Assembly: GCF_000283155.1 (NCBI RefSeq)
Contig: NW_004454177.1
Location: forward strand, 9,429,462-9,493,461
Direction: 5' to 3'
From: Ceratotherium simum simum
Lineage: Eukaryota > Chordata > Mammalia > Perissodactyla > Rhinocerotidae
DNA: 64,000 nucleotides
Of this stretch, positions 22,476 through 33,330 are shown one piece after another (the first letter of the stretch is position 1; each line of letters starts with the position of its first letter). A program made the position numbers and the translations under genes. The notes below the pieces were generated by a model. That model was not told where the DNA came from and did no database searches. It worked only from the letters and a program-made list of their open reading frames with translations.

Positions 22476-22749
22476 ATTAGCGATGATGTCAGGTACTCTT
22501 TCTTTCCACCCTCCTCCTACAAAATGACTTATTATAAATATTTGGGGTAAGATCTTGTGATAAATAAATTTTAAATCTCTTTAAAAGAGTGAAGGGTGAC
22601 CTGGGATTATTGACATCATTGTAGCTGTGAGCATCTGTTTGATGCCCTATTCTCCCAGTCTTGTCCCATTTGTTTGGTTGGGATGAGGCAAACAGGCAAA
22701 TGGGGAGCAAGGTGGGGAGTGCAGGGGGTGGCGTTAATTTTCGCCTCAT

Positions 22750-22980
22750 AGCATGACGCGTTTATTAGTGTGTACGTACATTAAGCGCAGCAGCCTGGTT
22801 TCCTTGAGTTAAATAGCAGTCATGCCCAACTGGCTCTCCATGTACCGTTACTCCAAGTGATTGAGCCAATTTCTCCCTCTGCCATGAGTTTCAGTTGTAA
22901 ACCTCTCAGCCAGACCGCGAGGCAATGATAGGCTGCCTGTTGTGATTATTCTTAACCTTTAGGATTCGGCTCACAAGACC
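22750..22980. promoter_or_regulatory. Candidate conserved non-coding block
   Basis: A compact repeat-free block with several retained CpGs (ACGCG at 22756, GCGC near 22785, CCGCGAGG at 22915) and TTATTAG/TGATTG motifs, standing out from its flanks. Confidence 0.27.
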
Positions 22981-24109
22981 AGGGGGTTTGCAGAGAAGCT
23001 CTGGGTGAGGCAGGTGTGGACTGCAGACTCCGCCCCTCCTCCCCCAAGTCTGCATGTGTGTGTTTACCTTGGCCTTGCTAAGAGGCTCCAGTCCACCAGC
23101 CTGGGGTGAGGGATGTCTTGTGCTGGGGGAATGGTGACATGTGGGGTGTTCTCTGTTCCATTTGTCTAGGGATAGGAAGTAGAGTTGTAGGAAGGCTGGA
23201 AAAGGTTGTTCCAGGGGTGCCTCAATATTCAGAAGTCATTACCAGCTGTAATTTCTTCTCTTTGCCACATATTTATTAGCCAGACACTAAGATATCCAGC
23301 TGCATCTTGCAGGGACAGTTGCTAGCTATATTATATAAATATATGTATTTATATAATAAATATAATTATTTAGCATAATTATACTGAGACCAAGAGTCAC
23401 AGAGGGCTGCAGGGCTGGGAGAAAGTGTTAAGCAAGCTCTCTAGCCCAGATCCACAGCTCTCCCTGCTTTCTTCCTTCCAGTCTCTATTTCTTTTCTTTT
23501 CCTTAAAGGAACCTTCTTCCTTGTTGATTAATCATGAACTGGCAGGGATGGCAGATCCCTGAATGTGGGCAACGTGTTTTGCTTTTCTGAACAGCTTGGG
23601 CTCTGCAAAATCTCTGAGAAGTAAGGAGGCCACCCCCAGCCTTGGGGTGTTTGCACTGCTTCCTTGTTAAAAATCCAAGTGTACCCGTGGTTCCATACTG
23701 GATGAAGTATGCAATCAAAGAAACAATAATTCTGCCCTCAGGAGGTTACAGTCTAATAGGCAAGGCTGGAATCAGAAAGGGCAGGTGGTGGTAGGATTTG
23801 TGTTATTGTATTATTTGTTTTCCAAAATAAAAGTGGATGGGGGAGGAGGAAGGTGTTTGGGTGGACAGGCACTTCACAGAACCTGCTTCTGTTGAAAGAC
23901 AACAGAGTAACCAAAAAAGCCCAAATCTGAGCTCTCCATTTCCTATGATCTTGTTAAGCTCCTTCCCATAGTCTCTTGGAGAGGGCCCTTGCCAGCAGGA
24001 TGATAAACTCTGTAGTGTATGTAGAATGAATATTGATTTGATAGGCTTAAACAAATCTAAGTCATGTCTTCAATTCATTTTTGCCATGACATGTATTGAA
24101 TACTGCTTA

Positions 24110-24345
24110 TGAGGTAATGACTATGGCTAACACATACTGAGGACTTACTCAAGGGCGCTGGCCCTTAACATGTGTCATCTCCTTTACTCCTCCAGATAAC
24201 TCCATGAGTTGAGCGTTACTGTTATTCCCATTTTACAGCTAGAGAAACTGAGATAGAGAGAAAAGGCAACCTTCCTTTGGCCACACAGCTAACAGGGAGC
24301 AGCCAACTCCCACATTCCAGAGGCCATGCTTGAAACCACTGCTGT
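24110..24345 (-). mobile_element. MIR SINE
   Basis: Antisense MIR: cccttaacatgtgtcatctc, ttattcccattttacagct, agagaaactgagatagaga, ggccacacagctaaca. Confidence 0.82.
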
Positions 24346-25066
24346 GCGTTCCTGCTTTTTGGATTAATTTCTGGCAGAGTCATTTGGTCCTTCATCAAGA
24401 GAAGAGAAGGAGGTGAACTGAAGCAGATTTGTAAACCACTGAGCTTTTCAAATCTAATCACCAGGTCATTAGAAGTAGGTGGGGGGGGGGTGCTGTTTCT
24501 CCAGGATTGAACACTGGGACCCCCACCAACTTGCTGGGGAGAAGAGTGCAGGTCAGTGACAGGCTTTCCTTGTGGCCTGAGTTTCTTCACAATTCCCTAC
24601 AAATGATGAAGAAAAGGTAATTTTCCAGCCTAACCCATTGGGGAAGCAGTAGAGGAAAAGTCGGGGAGGAGCTTTCCAAAGGGGCATCCTTTGTAGTGAC
24701 AGAATTTAGGGAAAGATACTCACAGTGCTAGCATAACATTGGAGAAATCAAGAGAAGTGAGCCCAGGTCCTGGAAGGAAGTAGTTCAAGGCCCCTGAACA
24801 TGTTGGTTGGAAGGAGATGGTACATTCCGATCTTTGGCACACTGTGTATCTCCTAGGTTGAAAGGAGGAAATGAGGCAGTAATCTAATATGAAAAATGGG
24901 TGGGCTGGTAAAGTTGTTACATTTATTTCCAAACGAGGACCCACCAGCACTTTTGCCCACTCACATATATCAGGCATGACTAGAAGGCAAGGTAGTTCAC
25001 TTTTTGATAAGCAAACTTGAGCTTAGACAACCAAATAACAGTTACCCTCTTCAAAATGCCCGGTAG

Positions 25067-25320
25067 GGGGCCGGCCCGGTGGCGCAAGCGGTTAAGTGCA
25101 CACGCTCCGCTGCGGCGGCCTGGGGTTCGCTGGTTCGGATCCCGGGCGCGCACCGACGCACTGCTTGGCAAGCCATGCTGTGGCGGCGTCCCATATAAAG
25201 TGGAGGAAGATGGGCACGGATGTTAGCCCATGGCCGTCTTCCTCAGCAAAAAAAGAGGAGGATTGGCAGATGTTAGCACAGGGCTGACCTCCTCACAAAA
25301 AAAAAAAAAAAAAAAAAAAA
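25067..25320 (+). mobile_element. Full-length ERE SINE with target duplication
   Basis: The element begins GGGGCCGGCCCGGTGGCGC, with tRNA-type A and B boxes, and ends in a long A tail. It is flanked by the perfect 9-bp duplication GCCCGGTAG at 25058-25066 and 25321-25329. CpGs are largely intact, indicating a young insertion. Confidence 0.93.
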
Positions 25321-25334
25321 GCCCGGTAGACTCA

Positions 25335-25475
25335 AAATGGAAAGGGACTTAAAACATCATCTAGTCCAATCTCACCATTTTACAAGAGAGGAAGCAGAAC
25401 AGAAAGGCGGTACAATGTTCCCAAAGCCATGCGGCCAGTTAGAGGCACGACTTGGGACCAGAGCCTTTTGGGGGC
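25335..25475 (-). mobile_element. MIR-like fragment next to ERE
   Basis: Antisense MIR-type signature: acatcatctagtccaatct, accattttacaagagagga and ccatgcggccagttaga. Confidence 0.55.
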
Positions 25476-25682
25476 CATCATGAAGATGTCATTGAAGTCA
25501 TTCAGTCGTTCTTGGAAATCTTGGAAATTGTGACATTTCCTTTAAAGTACATCGCATTAATCTTTTGAAATTCTTCAGTCGTGGCATATCTTGCCCATAG
25601 AGGGAAGATTTGATTTTCAAAACAAGCTCAAGAGGGTGATGAAGCTGGATAATAAAATCTGAGGTCAAAACCAGCGGGATTG

Positions 25683-25786
25683 GGGGCCGGCCTGGTGGCG
25701 TAGTGGTTAAGTTCACGCGCTGTGCTTCAGCAGCCTGGGGTCTGCGGGTTTGGATCTTGGGCGCGGACCTACACACCTCATCAAGC
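25683..25786 (+). mobile_element. Truncated ERE SINE head
   Basis: Only the tRNA-like head is present, starting GGGGCCGGCCTGGTGGCG. There is no 3' body or A tail, and it is more diverged than the neighbouring full copy at 25067. It joins directly to MIR-like sequence. Confidence 0.8.
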
Positions 25787-25945
25787 CTCAGTTCCTCATC
25801 TGTATTACAAGGATGCCTAAGGTCTCTGTAACCTCAAAGAAGTTAAGGAACTTGGCCATGATCCCATAGTTTGTAAGGGACAGAGCTGGGACCTAAACTC
25901 AGGTCTATTGGATTCCCAAACCTGCCTTTTTCTTGGACCCCATGC
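25787..25945. mobile_element. MIR fragments
   Basis: A short sense MIR piece (cagttcctcatctgtatta) is followed by an antisense piece (aacttggccatgatccc, acagagctgggacctaaac). Confidence 0.55.
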
Positions 25946-26559
25946 TTAAGGAAGCAGAGGGCAATTCCCAATGAGGAAGGTGGCCATTAGGATTGGAGAG
26001 GAGGTTCACACCCTGCCCAATCTTTTCTTTTTAAAGCCATCTCTTATACCCTGAGTGAGAGAAGCAAGTAGGTAAGACCACATATGATTCTCGTGATATA
26101 TATGTTAGACTTCAGTGAAAAAAAAGTCCTCTCCTACTTCCTCACCCATGTCTAAAATTAAAATGACAAAAATATTACCACGAAGAGAAATTTGGTGGAA
26201 AGCAGGAAAGACTATAAATTGACTGCAGAGTCTACTGCAAGACACGGATTTCTCTGGTTATTAAAGCCCCATTCTGTAGGAGCTCCCAGTCATCGGAGGG
26301 GATTTTCTTTCAAGGGAAAGCACTCAAATAAACTGCACCAGTATTTGACTGTGTGGAAGCTCTTTTCAAAGACTTAATATCCTGTCTTCCCAGAAAGAGA
26401 ATTTTCCTTCTATTGAGTTTATTGCCTATTGACTGCCTTTAGTAACAAGGAAAAAAAAAGTAATCATGGAGGATATTAATTTTTTGTCTCCCCCAACATC
26501 TCTTTGGAATGTTCTGGAATATTTATTTATTGATTTTCTGTTAAGCACATTGGAGAGAG

Positions 26560-26755
26560 CATGGTGAAGTTAGAAGAACACTAGATTTCCAGTCAGAAGA
26601 CCTGGATTCAAGGCCAGCTCTGCCAAACACTTCCTGGGTAACCCTGGGCAAGTTACTTAACTTCTCTGTGCTTCAATGTTCCCCTCTGTAAACATGGCAA
26701 TATGATATGGAAAGTGTCTGTGACCATTTAAAAGTGCTTGCCCAGTTCTTTGAGA
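26560..26755 (+). mobile_element. MIR SINE
   Basis: Sense MIR: gtcagaagacctggattc, ccagctctgcca, accctgggcaagttactt, aacttctctgtgcttcaatg. Confidence 0.82.
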
Positions 26756-26764
26756 AGAGCCTTA

Positions 26765-26925
26765 AGGCCTGTCCCTAATTTACTGCCTAACCTTGAGCAC
26801 GTTACTTCCCCTCTTTGGGGCCTCAGGTTCCTTGTGGATAATGTGAAAATACTGGACTAGTTTTATGGCCAACCCAGCTCTAGCTATGAAATTCTATAAT
26901 ACTCTGTGAACTCCATCAGCTAGTA
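26765..26925 (+). mobile_element. Second MIR-like fragment
   Basis: Sense MIR traces: ctaaccttgagcacgttact, cccctctttggggcctcagg, attctataatactctg. Confidence 0.55.
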
Positions 26926-27424
26926 CGCTCAAATTAGGTGCCAGCACCTTCTGATTGAGAGAGGGTATGATGTGGGTGTGTTTAAAGGAAGAGGTGTCTT
27001 TATCATAACTTTGATTCCCATCATGAGGGAACCCAGGTGTTGGGGAGCCTTCTACCTCTACACAGAAGCAGGCAAAATGGAGGAGGCAAGCTGGGCTTCG
27101 GCTTGGGCAGGAAATGGTAAGGTGCTTCTGTCAGTGATGGTTCTTTGTGGTTCTAGAAAGGAAAGGAAGTATCAGTGGTGAAGCCATGGCCAGGCCATAG
27201 AGGAAGGAGTGGGGGATGGGGGCAGGGTAGTTATGAGAGTGTTTAGCTGTGACCCAAATAAGGTGTCCTTGGTATAGAGAGGGGGATGGAGAATTAGATA
27301 AAGATACAGATATAGAGGTAAATATGCTCCTTTGAATCAGGTCCAGAAACACATTTGTTCCACTCTTGTTCAGAAATCATGCCCAACACTGTACACTGAC
27401 TCAAAGCAGACATCATAACTAAAG

Positions 27425-27845
27425 GTTGCTACTTCCCACCTCAGGGCCTTTGCACTTGATGTCCCCCCTCCCCCCTCGCAAATCTCCCCTTCCATGACAC
27501 AATACACTTTTTTCCATGTTAAGATCTCAGCTCAAACAGTATTTCCCCAGAGAAATCCTCCCTTCAGCTGCCCATCAGGAGCTTCCCCCTGCCCCCTCAG
27601 GCCTCTGACCTACTCTATTGTTTGCATGCACTTGTTACTACTGGAAATTGTTTCCTTTGTTTACATGACTGCTTGTTGATTTCCTGGCTCCCCTCCCAGA
27701 GCCTCCCTTGAGACCCCTCTAGTTAATCTAAGCTTCCTGAGGGCCCAGAGCTGGAGTCTTTCATTCAAGTTGCCATAGCCAGAGCACCAGGACAATGCTT
27801 GCATAGAGTAGGCGCCTAATAAATATCTGTTCAAAGAGTGAAAGA
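27425..27845 (+). mobile_element. LINE-2 3' end
   Basis: A long L2 match in order: cctcagggcctttgcac, agatctcagctcaaacag, cccagagaaatcctccctt, cttcctgagggcccagagc, and the terminus gcgcctaataaatatctgttc. Confidence 0.82.
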
Positions 27846-28099
27846 ACAAAACAAGAAATGTGCTGCTTTTTTTTTCCCCCAGGAAGACTTTTTAAACAAA
27901 CAGGCAGCATGTTCTTGAGAAGGAGGGATTCAGGCTCAAATAATTAACAGCCAGGGAAGAGAGAGCTGTCCTTCCACAGACTCTGAGGTAGCCATGCCAA
28001 TTGTGCTGGAGTTATTTTTACTGATGCTGCTTCCAAAAGAAGCATGCTCATGCATCATGATATCCCCGCTCTCTAAGGGTGTGCCAGCCGAGGAGAAGG
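27846..28099. promoter_or_regulatory. Candidate conserved non-coding block
   Basis: This repeat-free stretch contains AATAATTAACAG (27937), CCAATTGTG (27998) and overlapping ATGCTCATGCATCATGATATC near 28043-28063, typical of homeobox/POU-bound enhancers. Inference only. Confidence 0.27.
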
Positions 28100-28290
28100 C
28101 AGGATGAGTGACAGTGCCTGGAATTTGTACAGCACTGTACCCAGTACTTTCACATCATTTTACCATTTTATAAATGAGGACACCCAAGCTCATAAGGCTC
28201 AGCAACTTGACCGAGATCATAAAGGATGGAGTTAGGACTTGGATTTAGGTCTGCTGGCCACTAGTGCTCTTATCTTTGCATTTAAACATC
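28100..28290 (-). mobile_element. MIR SINE
   Basis: Antisense MIR: cccagtactttcacatcatt, accattttataaatgagga and aggctcagcaacttgac are present in order. Confidence 0.75.
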
Positions 28291-28389
28291 CTACAAATGG
28301 ACACAGGCTTGCTGGCTCCCCATGCCTGTCCCCATGGAGAGATCACAGGAGGACCACCTCCAGATGGGGCTGGTAATAATAGGCTCCTG

Positions 28390-28543
28390 AGCAGGGCCAG
28401 GACTAGAGGAAGGCACGTGAGGCACTGAGGGTGTAAAGTCTAAGGAGGCATCACTCTCGGGGCATTTGCAGGATTCTAAGATGATGCCTCATTTGATTTT
28501 GCACCCTAGCCATCACGCTTGCCTCACCTAGTCCTGCCCTGCT
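28390..28543. mobile_element. MITE-like DNA element with terminal inverted repeats
   Basis: The left end AGCAGGGCCAGGACTAG mirrors the right end CTAGTCCTGCCCTGCT with one indel. Complementarity continues inwards through gtgaggca/tgcctcac and gggtgtaaa/tttgcaccc. There is no coding capacity, consistent with a non-autonomous hAT-like relic. Confidence 0.72.
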
Positions 28544-28654
28544 CATTGGAGTGTTCTACAAGTTTTCTCCCCTTTTCTATCATGTCATATGATACTTCTT
28601 TGTCTAGAAATAGCATCAAAATAACTAACGGGATTGATCTCGGGGGATGATTGG

Positions 28655-28990
28655 CTCACTCTGCCGACTTGCTTCTAGCCACCTCTTGGCAACCTCCCCT
28701 CCAAATGGCCACTGGAATTACTTTTCTAAAGGACAGATCTGTCACTCTTCTACTGAAAACCCTTCAATGGCTCTTCTCGTGGCCTACATTAAAAAAAAAA
28801 AAAAGGCCTAAACCACTTGGCATGGCCTTTAAGACCTTTACAAGTTGGCACCATTCTGCCTCCTGAACGTTGTCATTCATCCATGGCTTTGGACAGGCTG
28901 TGCATTCTGCCCAAGGTACCCTGCCCTGTCTGTCTGGGCCAAAATCATTTACCCTTCAAAGTCTAACTCCAAGGTCACCCATGCTCAAGA
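28655..28990 (+). mobile_element. LINE-2 internal/3' fragment
   Basis: L2 signature: gatctgtcactcttctactg, aaaacccttcaatggctctt, catggcctttaagacctt, cctgccctgtctgtctggg. An A14 run interrupts it at about 28790-28804. Confidence 0.7.
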
Positions 28991-29689
28991 TCTTTGCTTA
29001 AGAACTGGAGCAAAGCTGATGTGGACCCAGCTCACCAATGGTGGCCAGAGGCGTGGCCTGATCTAGAAGGTTAGTGCTAGGCAGAGGGATGTTACCTAAG
29101 AAGCCAGCTACCCAGGCCTCCCAGGGCTCCTTCCCCACATTCTCTGCACTAAACGGGTATGTGTGCGGAGGGTTACTTTCAGTATTCTGCCTGGGCAGTG
29201 TAACTTTATAGCCAGGCTAAGTGTGACTCCAGCCTTTGAACTAACTTGTTTATATTTTCCTGTGAAATGTGGGTCTGAGTTGTTGGTAAAACCAGGTTCC
29301 CAAGTACCCTGGCACCTCCCCATCTGCCCAGGGCCTATTTTTAGACTTTGCCCTTTGGCATCAGGCTTCCCCAAGCCGCCAGGGTCAGGGGCGTGTAACT
29401 GGTTTGTAGCTTTAATACGCGGGCTCTGCAAGCCCAGCCTTCTGCCTAGCTCTCCTCCTCCCCGCTTTTTGTCTAAGCTCTCATCTATTTGTTCCCCTTC
29501 ATCCTCTGTGTCTAACTTTTCTGTCTTCTTTGCATGATCTTGAGAATCAAGCAAAAGTCAGGCTGACATTTTGGCTTGGTCTCCCCAAGGAGCTCAGATC
29601 TGAGATCTTTATTCCTGAAAAGAAAGTGTATGTATGTGTTGGTTTGGGAGAGGCTCAGAGAAGGAAGCATATGCACGTATGCTGGATAA

Positions 29690-29900
29690 TAATAACTATA
29701 GTAATAATAAACAATAATGACACCTCCATTTTCTGGGCACTAACTACATAGCAACTTTGCTGAGTGATTTTCATGATTTTCTCATTTAACCTCACAACAA
29801 TCCTAAAGGATAGGTATGACTGCTGTATGCTTACTATTTGGGAGACCCTCAAGTCCCTCCACCTCTCTGTGCCTTAGTTATACTGCATCTGTGACAGACA
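29690..29900 (-). mobile_element. MIR SINE
   Basis: Antisense MIR: ttttctgggcactaactac, tcatttaacctcacaacaat, cctaaaggataggtatgac. Confidence 0.72.
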
Positions 29901-30714
29901 AATAAGGAGAGATAGTGCAAATTATTTTACAAGATAGGATGGTTGCATGGGGTAAGGAATTTCAGTGAAGTGCTATGCATTAGTAATTATCCTTACGAAA
30001 TCTGACACCCCATGAGATCTGGGATAGAACAGAATAACATAAGACACTGGGAATTTTTTTTCTCATATGTAAATTATGTTTCCTTGTTTTGATTTGAGCC
30101 TGTGTTTTCCATCTTGAGAGATTATCATCCTTTAGAATCAGGCTTTTTGGATAAACTATGGGACTTTATGCTCTTCAAAACATGGTTTTATTTGAGCCTC
30201 AGGACTAGTAGGAAGAATGTATTATCCCCATTCTGCAGGCAGGAAAACTGAAATGAGAAGTGGCCATCAGGAGATTGCTCAGAGCAGGATCTGACGTCCT
30301 CTGTGCATTCCTTCATGTTTCTATGGTGGGAAGCTGGGCAGGTGACAATGTTGACAGATCGGAAGGGCCAGGTGGGCTGGGCATGGTGATGGGAGACTGT
30401 AGATTCTGCTCCTTTGGGGGCCATCCCCAATTTATCAGAACACGCATATGCCCCTCACTAAACATCATTTGTATAAAACTCTATAAGATGTGAGCTGTGG
30501 TTAATTACTTGTCATGATGTTGTTTTGTTGTCATTTAAATAAGTGTTTTTAAACATTTCAGTTTTATCATTTTCTCTTTGTATTTGGAGTCAGCAGTTTT
30601 TTAGGTCTTAAGCAGTTTCAGAGACCTCTCTTGGCCCTAGGCACTTCCCCTACAATGCCTCCACACAGAACAGCCCTGGGCAGAGCAGTAAGAGGCTTTG
30701 TCTATTTCTTCAGT
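29901..30714. other. Intergenic DNA, no gene seen
   Basis: Unique sequence with a weak antisense MIR trace at 30180-30285 (attatccccattctgcaggc). No coding feature. Confidence 0.5.
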
Positions 30715-30951
30715 TTTGAGGTTGAGCTCTGGAGCTTGGGCCAGACAGATCTGAGTTCAAATCCTCTCTCTGCCACTCACTAGCTGTGTGTCCTGGGCAA
30801 ATTGTTTAAACTCTCTGTCTCATCTGTAAAATGGAGAGAATAATATATGTGTGGCTACATTTCAACGTTGCTATGAGTTTTAATATAATGTATATCGAGG
30901 TGCCTAGTCCAGTGTCTGCAATGTAGTGTGCTCAATAATTGTAGCTATTTT
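30715..30951 (+). mobile_element. MIR SINE, host of the ERE insertion
   Basis: A full sense MIR: gagttcaaatcctctctctg, ccactcactagctgtgtgtc, ctgggcaaattgtttaaac, tcatctgtaaaatgg, ending at gtgctcaataattgtagc, where the ERE target duplication lies. Confidence 0.88.
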
Positions 30952-31208
30952 GGGGCCAGCCCTGTGGCGCAAGCGGTTAAGTACGTGCGCTCCGCTGCGG
31001 CGGCCTGGGGTTCGCCGGTTCAGATCCTGGGCATGCACTGGTGCACCGCTTGTTGGGCCATGCTGTGACGGCGTCCCATATAGAGTGGAGGAGGATGGGC
31101 ATGGATGTTGGCCCAGGGCCAGCCTTCCTCAGCAAAAAAAGGGAAACAAAGAGGAGGATTGGCAGATGTTAGCTCAGGACTGATCTTCCTCACCAAAAAA
31201 AAAAAAAA
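30952..31208 (+). mobile_element. Full-length ERE SINE with target duplication
   Basis: A complete ERE with A tail is flanked by 15-bp duplications: AATTGTAGCTATTTT at 30937-30951 and AATTGTAGTTATTTT at 31209-31223 (one mismatch). It landed at the 3' end of a MIR element. Confidence 0.93.
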
Positions 31209-31223
31209 AATTGTAGTTATTTT

Positions 31224-31904
31224 TATTAAAGGTTTTTTTTTTTCCTATCCTGGTTGGACTCACGGAGATTGCTCCCCGCAGGGCAGCCTTTCGGACAGTG
31301 TCTTTGTGACAAGGGAGAATGGGCTGTAGAACTCATCATAACCATGTCTCTCGAGTGGTTATGAAGAGGGTCTTGATGGAGGTCCAGGCAGCGGCCAGGT
31401 GGGGCTCAGGCTGCTGGTGAAACTCCAGGCCCTCAGACCCCTCTCCTCTGGCTGCCCTAAAACCCTTCATTCCATTAAGGCCCAGGCTGAGACCCAGAAC
31501 CACATCCACGAGGGCCCCAAGTTCAGCCCCCAAGTGTGGTTTCAGGAGCCCCCACAATTGTCCCATCCTGGGATGGGGGCCTGGCATGTTTGTCCTGCCC
31601 TGGCTGCTGGGATTGATAAGGGAAACCAAGGAAAAGCGTGGCATAGAATAGGAGGAGAAAAGAAAGAAGCTGTGCTGTTGAGAGCGCACCAGACCAGATG
31701 CGGCAGGAGAAGAGAACCTTGACATCGCTCTGCTTGAGGTGAGAGAATTCACAGCACTCCCTACTAGGAGGACAGAAGGCCCCAAACCCTGTGGGAGCAT
31801 CCAAAACCACCCTGGCCTATCTCCCCGGACCAGGGCTGAAGTCAAGGCCAGGTAAAGAGCCCAGCCAGGAGCTGGGGAGCAGGGGGCGGAGAGGACTGAT
31901 CCTC
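31224..31904. other. Unique intergenic stretch
   Basis: No repeat is recognised. A 191-codon minus-strand open frame covers 31336-31911, Gly/Ser/Leu-rich with no domain or homology I recognise and no promoter or splice context. I treat it as a chance frame in G+C-rich DNA. Confidence 0.5.
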
Positions 31905-32040
31905 CTGACAATTCAGAAGTACCTAGGGTTTGTCAAAAGCACATGTTCCTGGACCCCACCCTAAAACCTACCAATCACTGTCTCTAGGGGGCGTGTATTT
32001 CAGGAACCTGCATTTTAAACAAATTTCCCTGAAACGTTTG
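31905..32040. mobile_element. MER5-like DNA element fragment
   Basis: The order cacatgttcctggaccccac, ctctagggggcgtgtattt, caggaacctgcattttaaac resembles MER5-type hAT relics. Confidence 0.5.
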
Positions 32041-32159
32041 AGGGTTAAGAATGAGGGGGTCTTTGGGGTTGAACAGAGAAGGATCTAGAAAAATTTCTCT
32101 GTGGGTCGATTTTAAATACTATGCAAGTTAGATTCAAGACAAGATGAGCAATAAACACT

Positions 32160-32320
32160 CTGGTTTGACAAATGTTTACTGCACACCTGCTACGTGCCAG
32201 GAACTAATTCTGCCATCCAGCAGCCTCACAGTTCAGAGGAAAAGGTGGACTTTATAAAGAGCAGTGACAACACCATGCTGTGGGCAGCGCTGGGAGCACG
32301 CATGTGCAATGTGCCAGGCA
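32160..32320 (-). mobile_element. LINE-2 3' fragment
   Basis: Antisense L2 end: acaaatgtttactgcacacc, tgctacgtgccaggaact, gcagcctcacagttcagag. Confidence 0.65.
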
Positions 32321-32699
32321 GGCATCCAGGAGCCGGAACCGGAAGGAGGAGCTTGGAGTAGAGCAGGGACGCCTCGCATTTTTCATTTTTGAGGTCAGAT
32401 ATTGTTGCTAGAAGGTAGGTTAGCCTTGCTTTTATTTCTCTTAAACTGAAGTGTAGGGAAGCTTCCTTTCTCTCCACCCTTGACGTTATTCTCCTTGGAG
32501 ATGAAAGGAGATTGAGCCACCCGTTCACTTCTATTTGCTCGTCTGAAATTCGGGCTCAGCGCGGTTATGCGTGCCCCATCTCAGCCAAAGTAACGGAACT
32601 TTCTGCTTTACTCGTCTCCAGCAAAAACAGCAGTAAGTCAAAATAAACAACTGTTGGAATCCAAACGCTGGCTCCTCCTACGGAAAAGGCAAAATATTT

Positions 32700-33110
32700 T
32701 CCTTTTATATTGACGGAGGCCCCGGGGTGCCTGGCACGGCTGTGTGCGCATCTTCAGCGCGCGCCCACCTGCGCGCAGAGCTGGGCAGTGACCAGGTGGG
32801 AAAATCCCGGTGCAGAGAGGCGCTCGCTGCGGGAGGCCTGGATTGTGAGGTTTTAATGGGGGATACTTTGAAAAAATCTTGTAAGTGAAGTTGACTTTCT
32901 GTGGCTTGCAGGCCTTGATCCTGCCAGCAGGCCGCCTCCGCCCCCTCGCGGTGTCCGCTCGTAGCCCAGGGCCGAGTCAGCGCCTGACCTCCATCCGCTG
33001 GAGGCCACAGCAGCGAGAAGGCTGGACCGCCGCGCACCGAGAGCCGGGCGGGTCTCCCCCCGCTGCCACTACTTCCAGGCCCTGCTGACCTCTAGTGGCC
33101 ACAAGGCAGA
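32700..33110. promoter_or_regulatory. CpG-rich block with CTCF-like motif
   Basis: CpGs cluster here (cgcgcgcccacctgcgcgc at 32758-32776 and many between 32930 and 33060) within CpG-poor flanks, about 18 kb upstream of the ZBTB16 promoter. At 33084-33098 the minus strand reads CCACTAGAGGTCAGC, close to the CTCF core. No transcript or ORF is evident. It could be an enhancer, an insulator or an unannotated promoter. Confidence 0.4.
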
Positions 33111-33164
33111 ACTGAACAGGACGCTGGGCCAGGGTGGCAAGCGACGGGTTTGTCTCACACCTCT

Positions 33165-33330
33165 GCGGTTCTCACCGCAGTTTGAGCATTAGAATCACCT
33201 GGGAGCTTTGAAAATACCCGTGTCTAGGCCCCACCGCAGACCAGTCTCCGACGGTGGGACCTCGTGTCGGTATTTTTTTTAAGCTCCTCAGGTAATTTTA
33301 ATTTGCAGCCAGGATTGAGAGCCCTTGGTC
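33165..33330 (+). mobile_element. MER5-type DNA element
   Basis: Order of cgcagtttgagcattagaat, cacctgggagctttgaaa, taggccccaccgcagacc and a closing attgagagccc matches MER5-type hAT relics. Confidence 0.65.

Larger units (their letters stand above)
22476..25066. other. Intergenic DNA, no gene seen
   Basis: 22750-22980 is repeat-free, CpG-retaining and AT-motif rich, a candidate constrained block. 23325-23385 is an AT-rich run. 23725-23775 carries a short antisense L2 trace. A MIR lies at 24110-24345. 24346-25066 is plain unique DNA with a G10 run at 24480-24490. No coding evidence. Confidence 0.55.
25946..29689. other. Intergenic DNA, mostly old repeats
   Basis: 25946-26559 and 26926-27424 are unique with no gene seen. 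27846-28099 is repeat-free and TAAT/ATGCAT-rich, a possible constrained element. 28991-29689 is unique; its open frames (124-148 codons) have no recognisable domain. Listed MIR, L2 and MITE-like elements occupy the rest. Confidence 0.55.

Noticed and set aside
25067..25160. Possible tRNA-Ser gene
   Set aside because: The tRNA-like head with A and B boxes is the 5' part of an ERE SINE; no full cloverleaf or terminator, and it continues into the SINE body.
31336..31911. 191-codon minus-strand open frame in unique DNA
   Set aside because: I looked for resemblance to mitochondrial carrier-type and other short membrane proteins and found none convincing. No exon or retrogene signs (A tail, target duplication).
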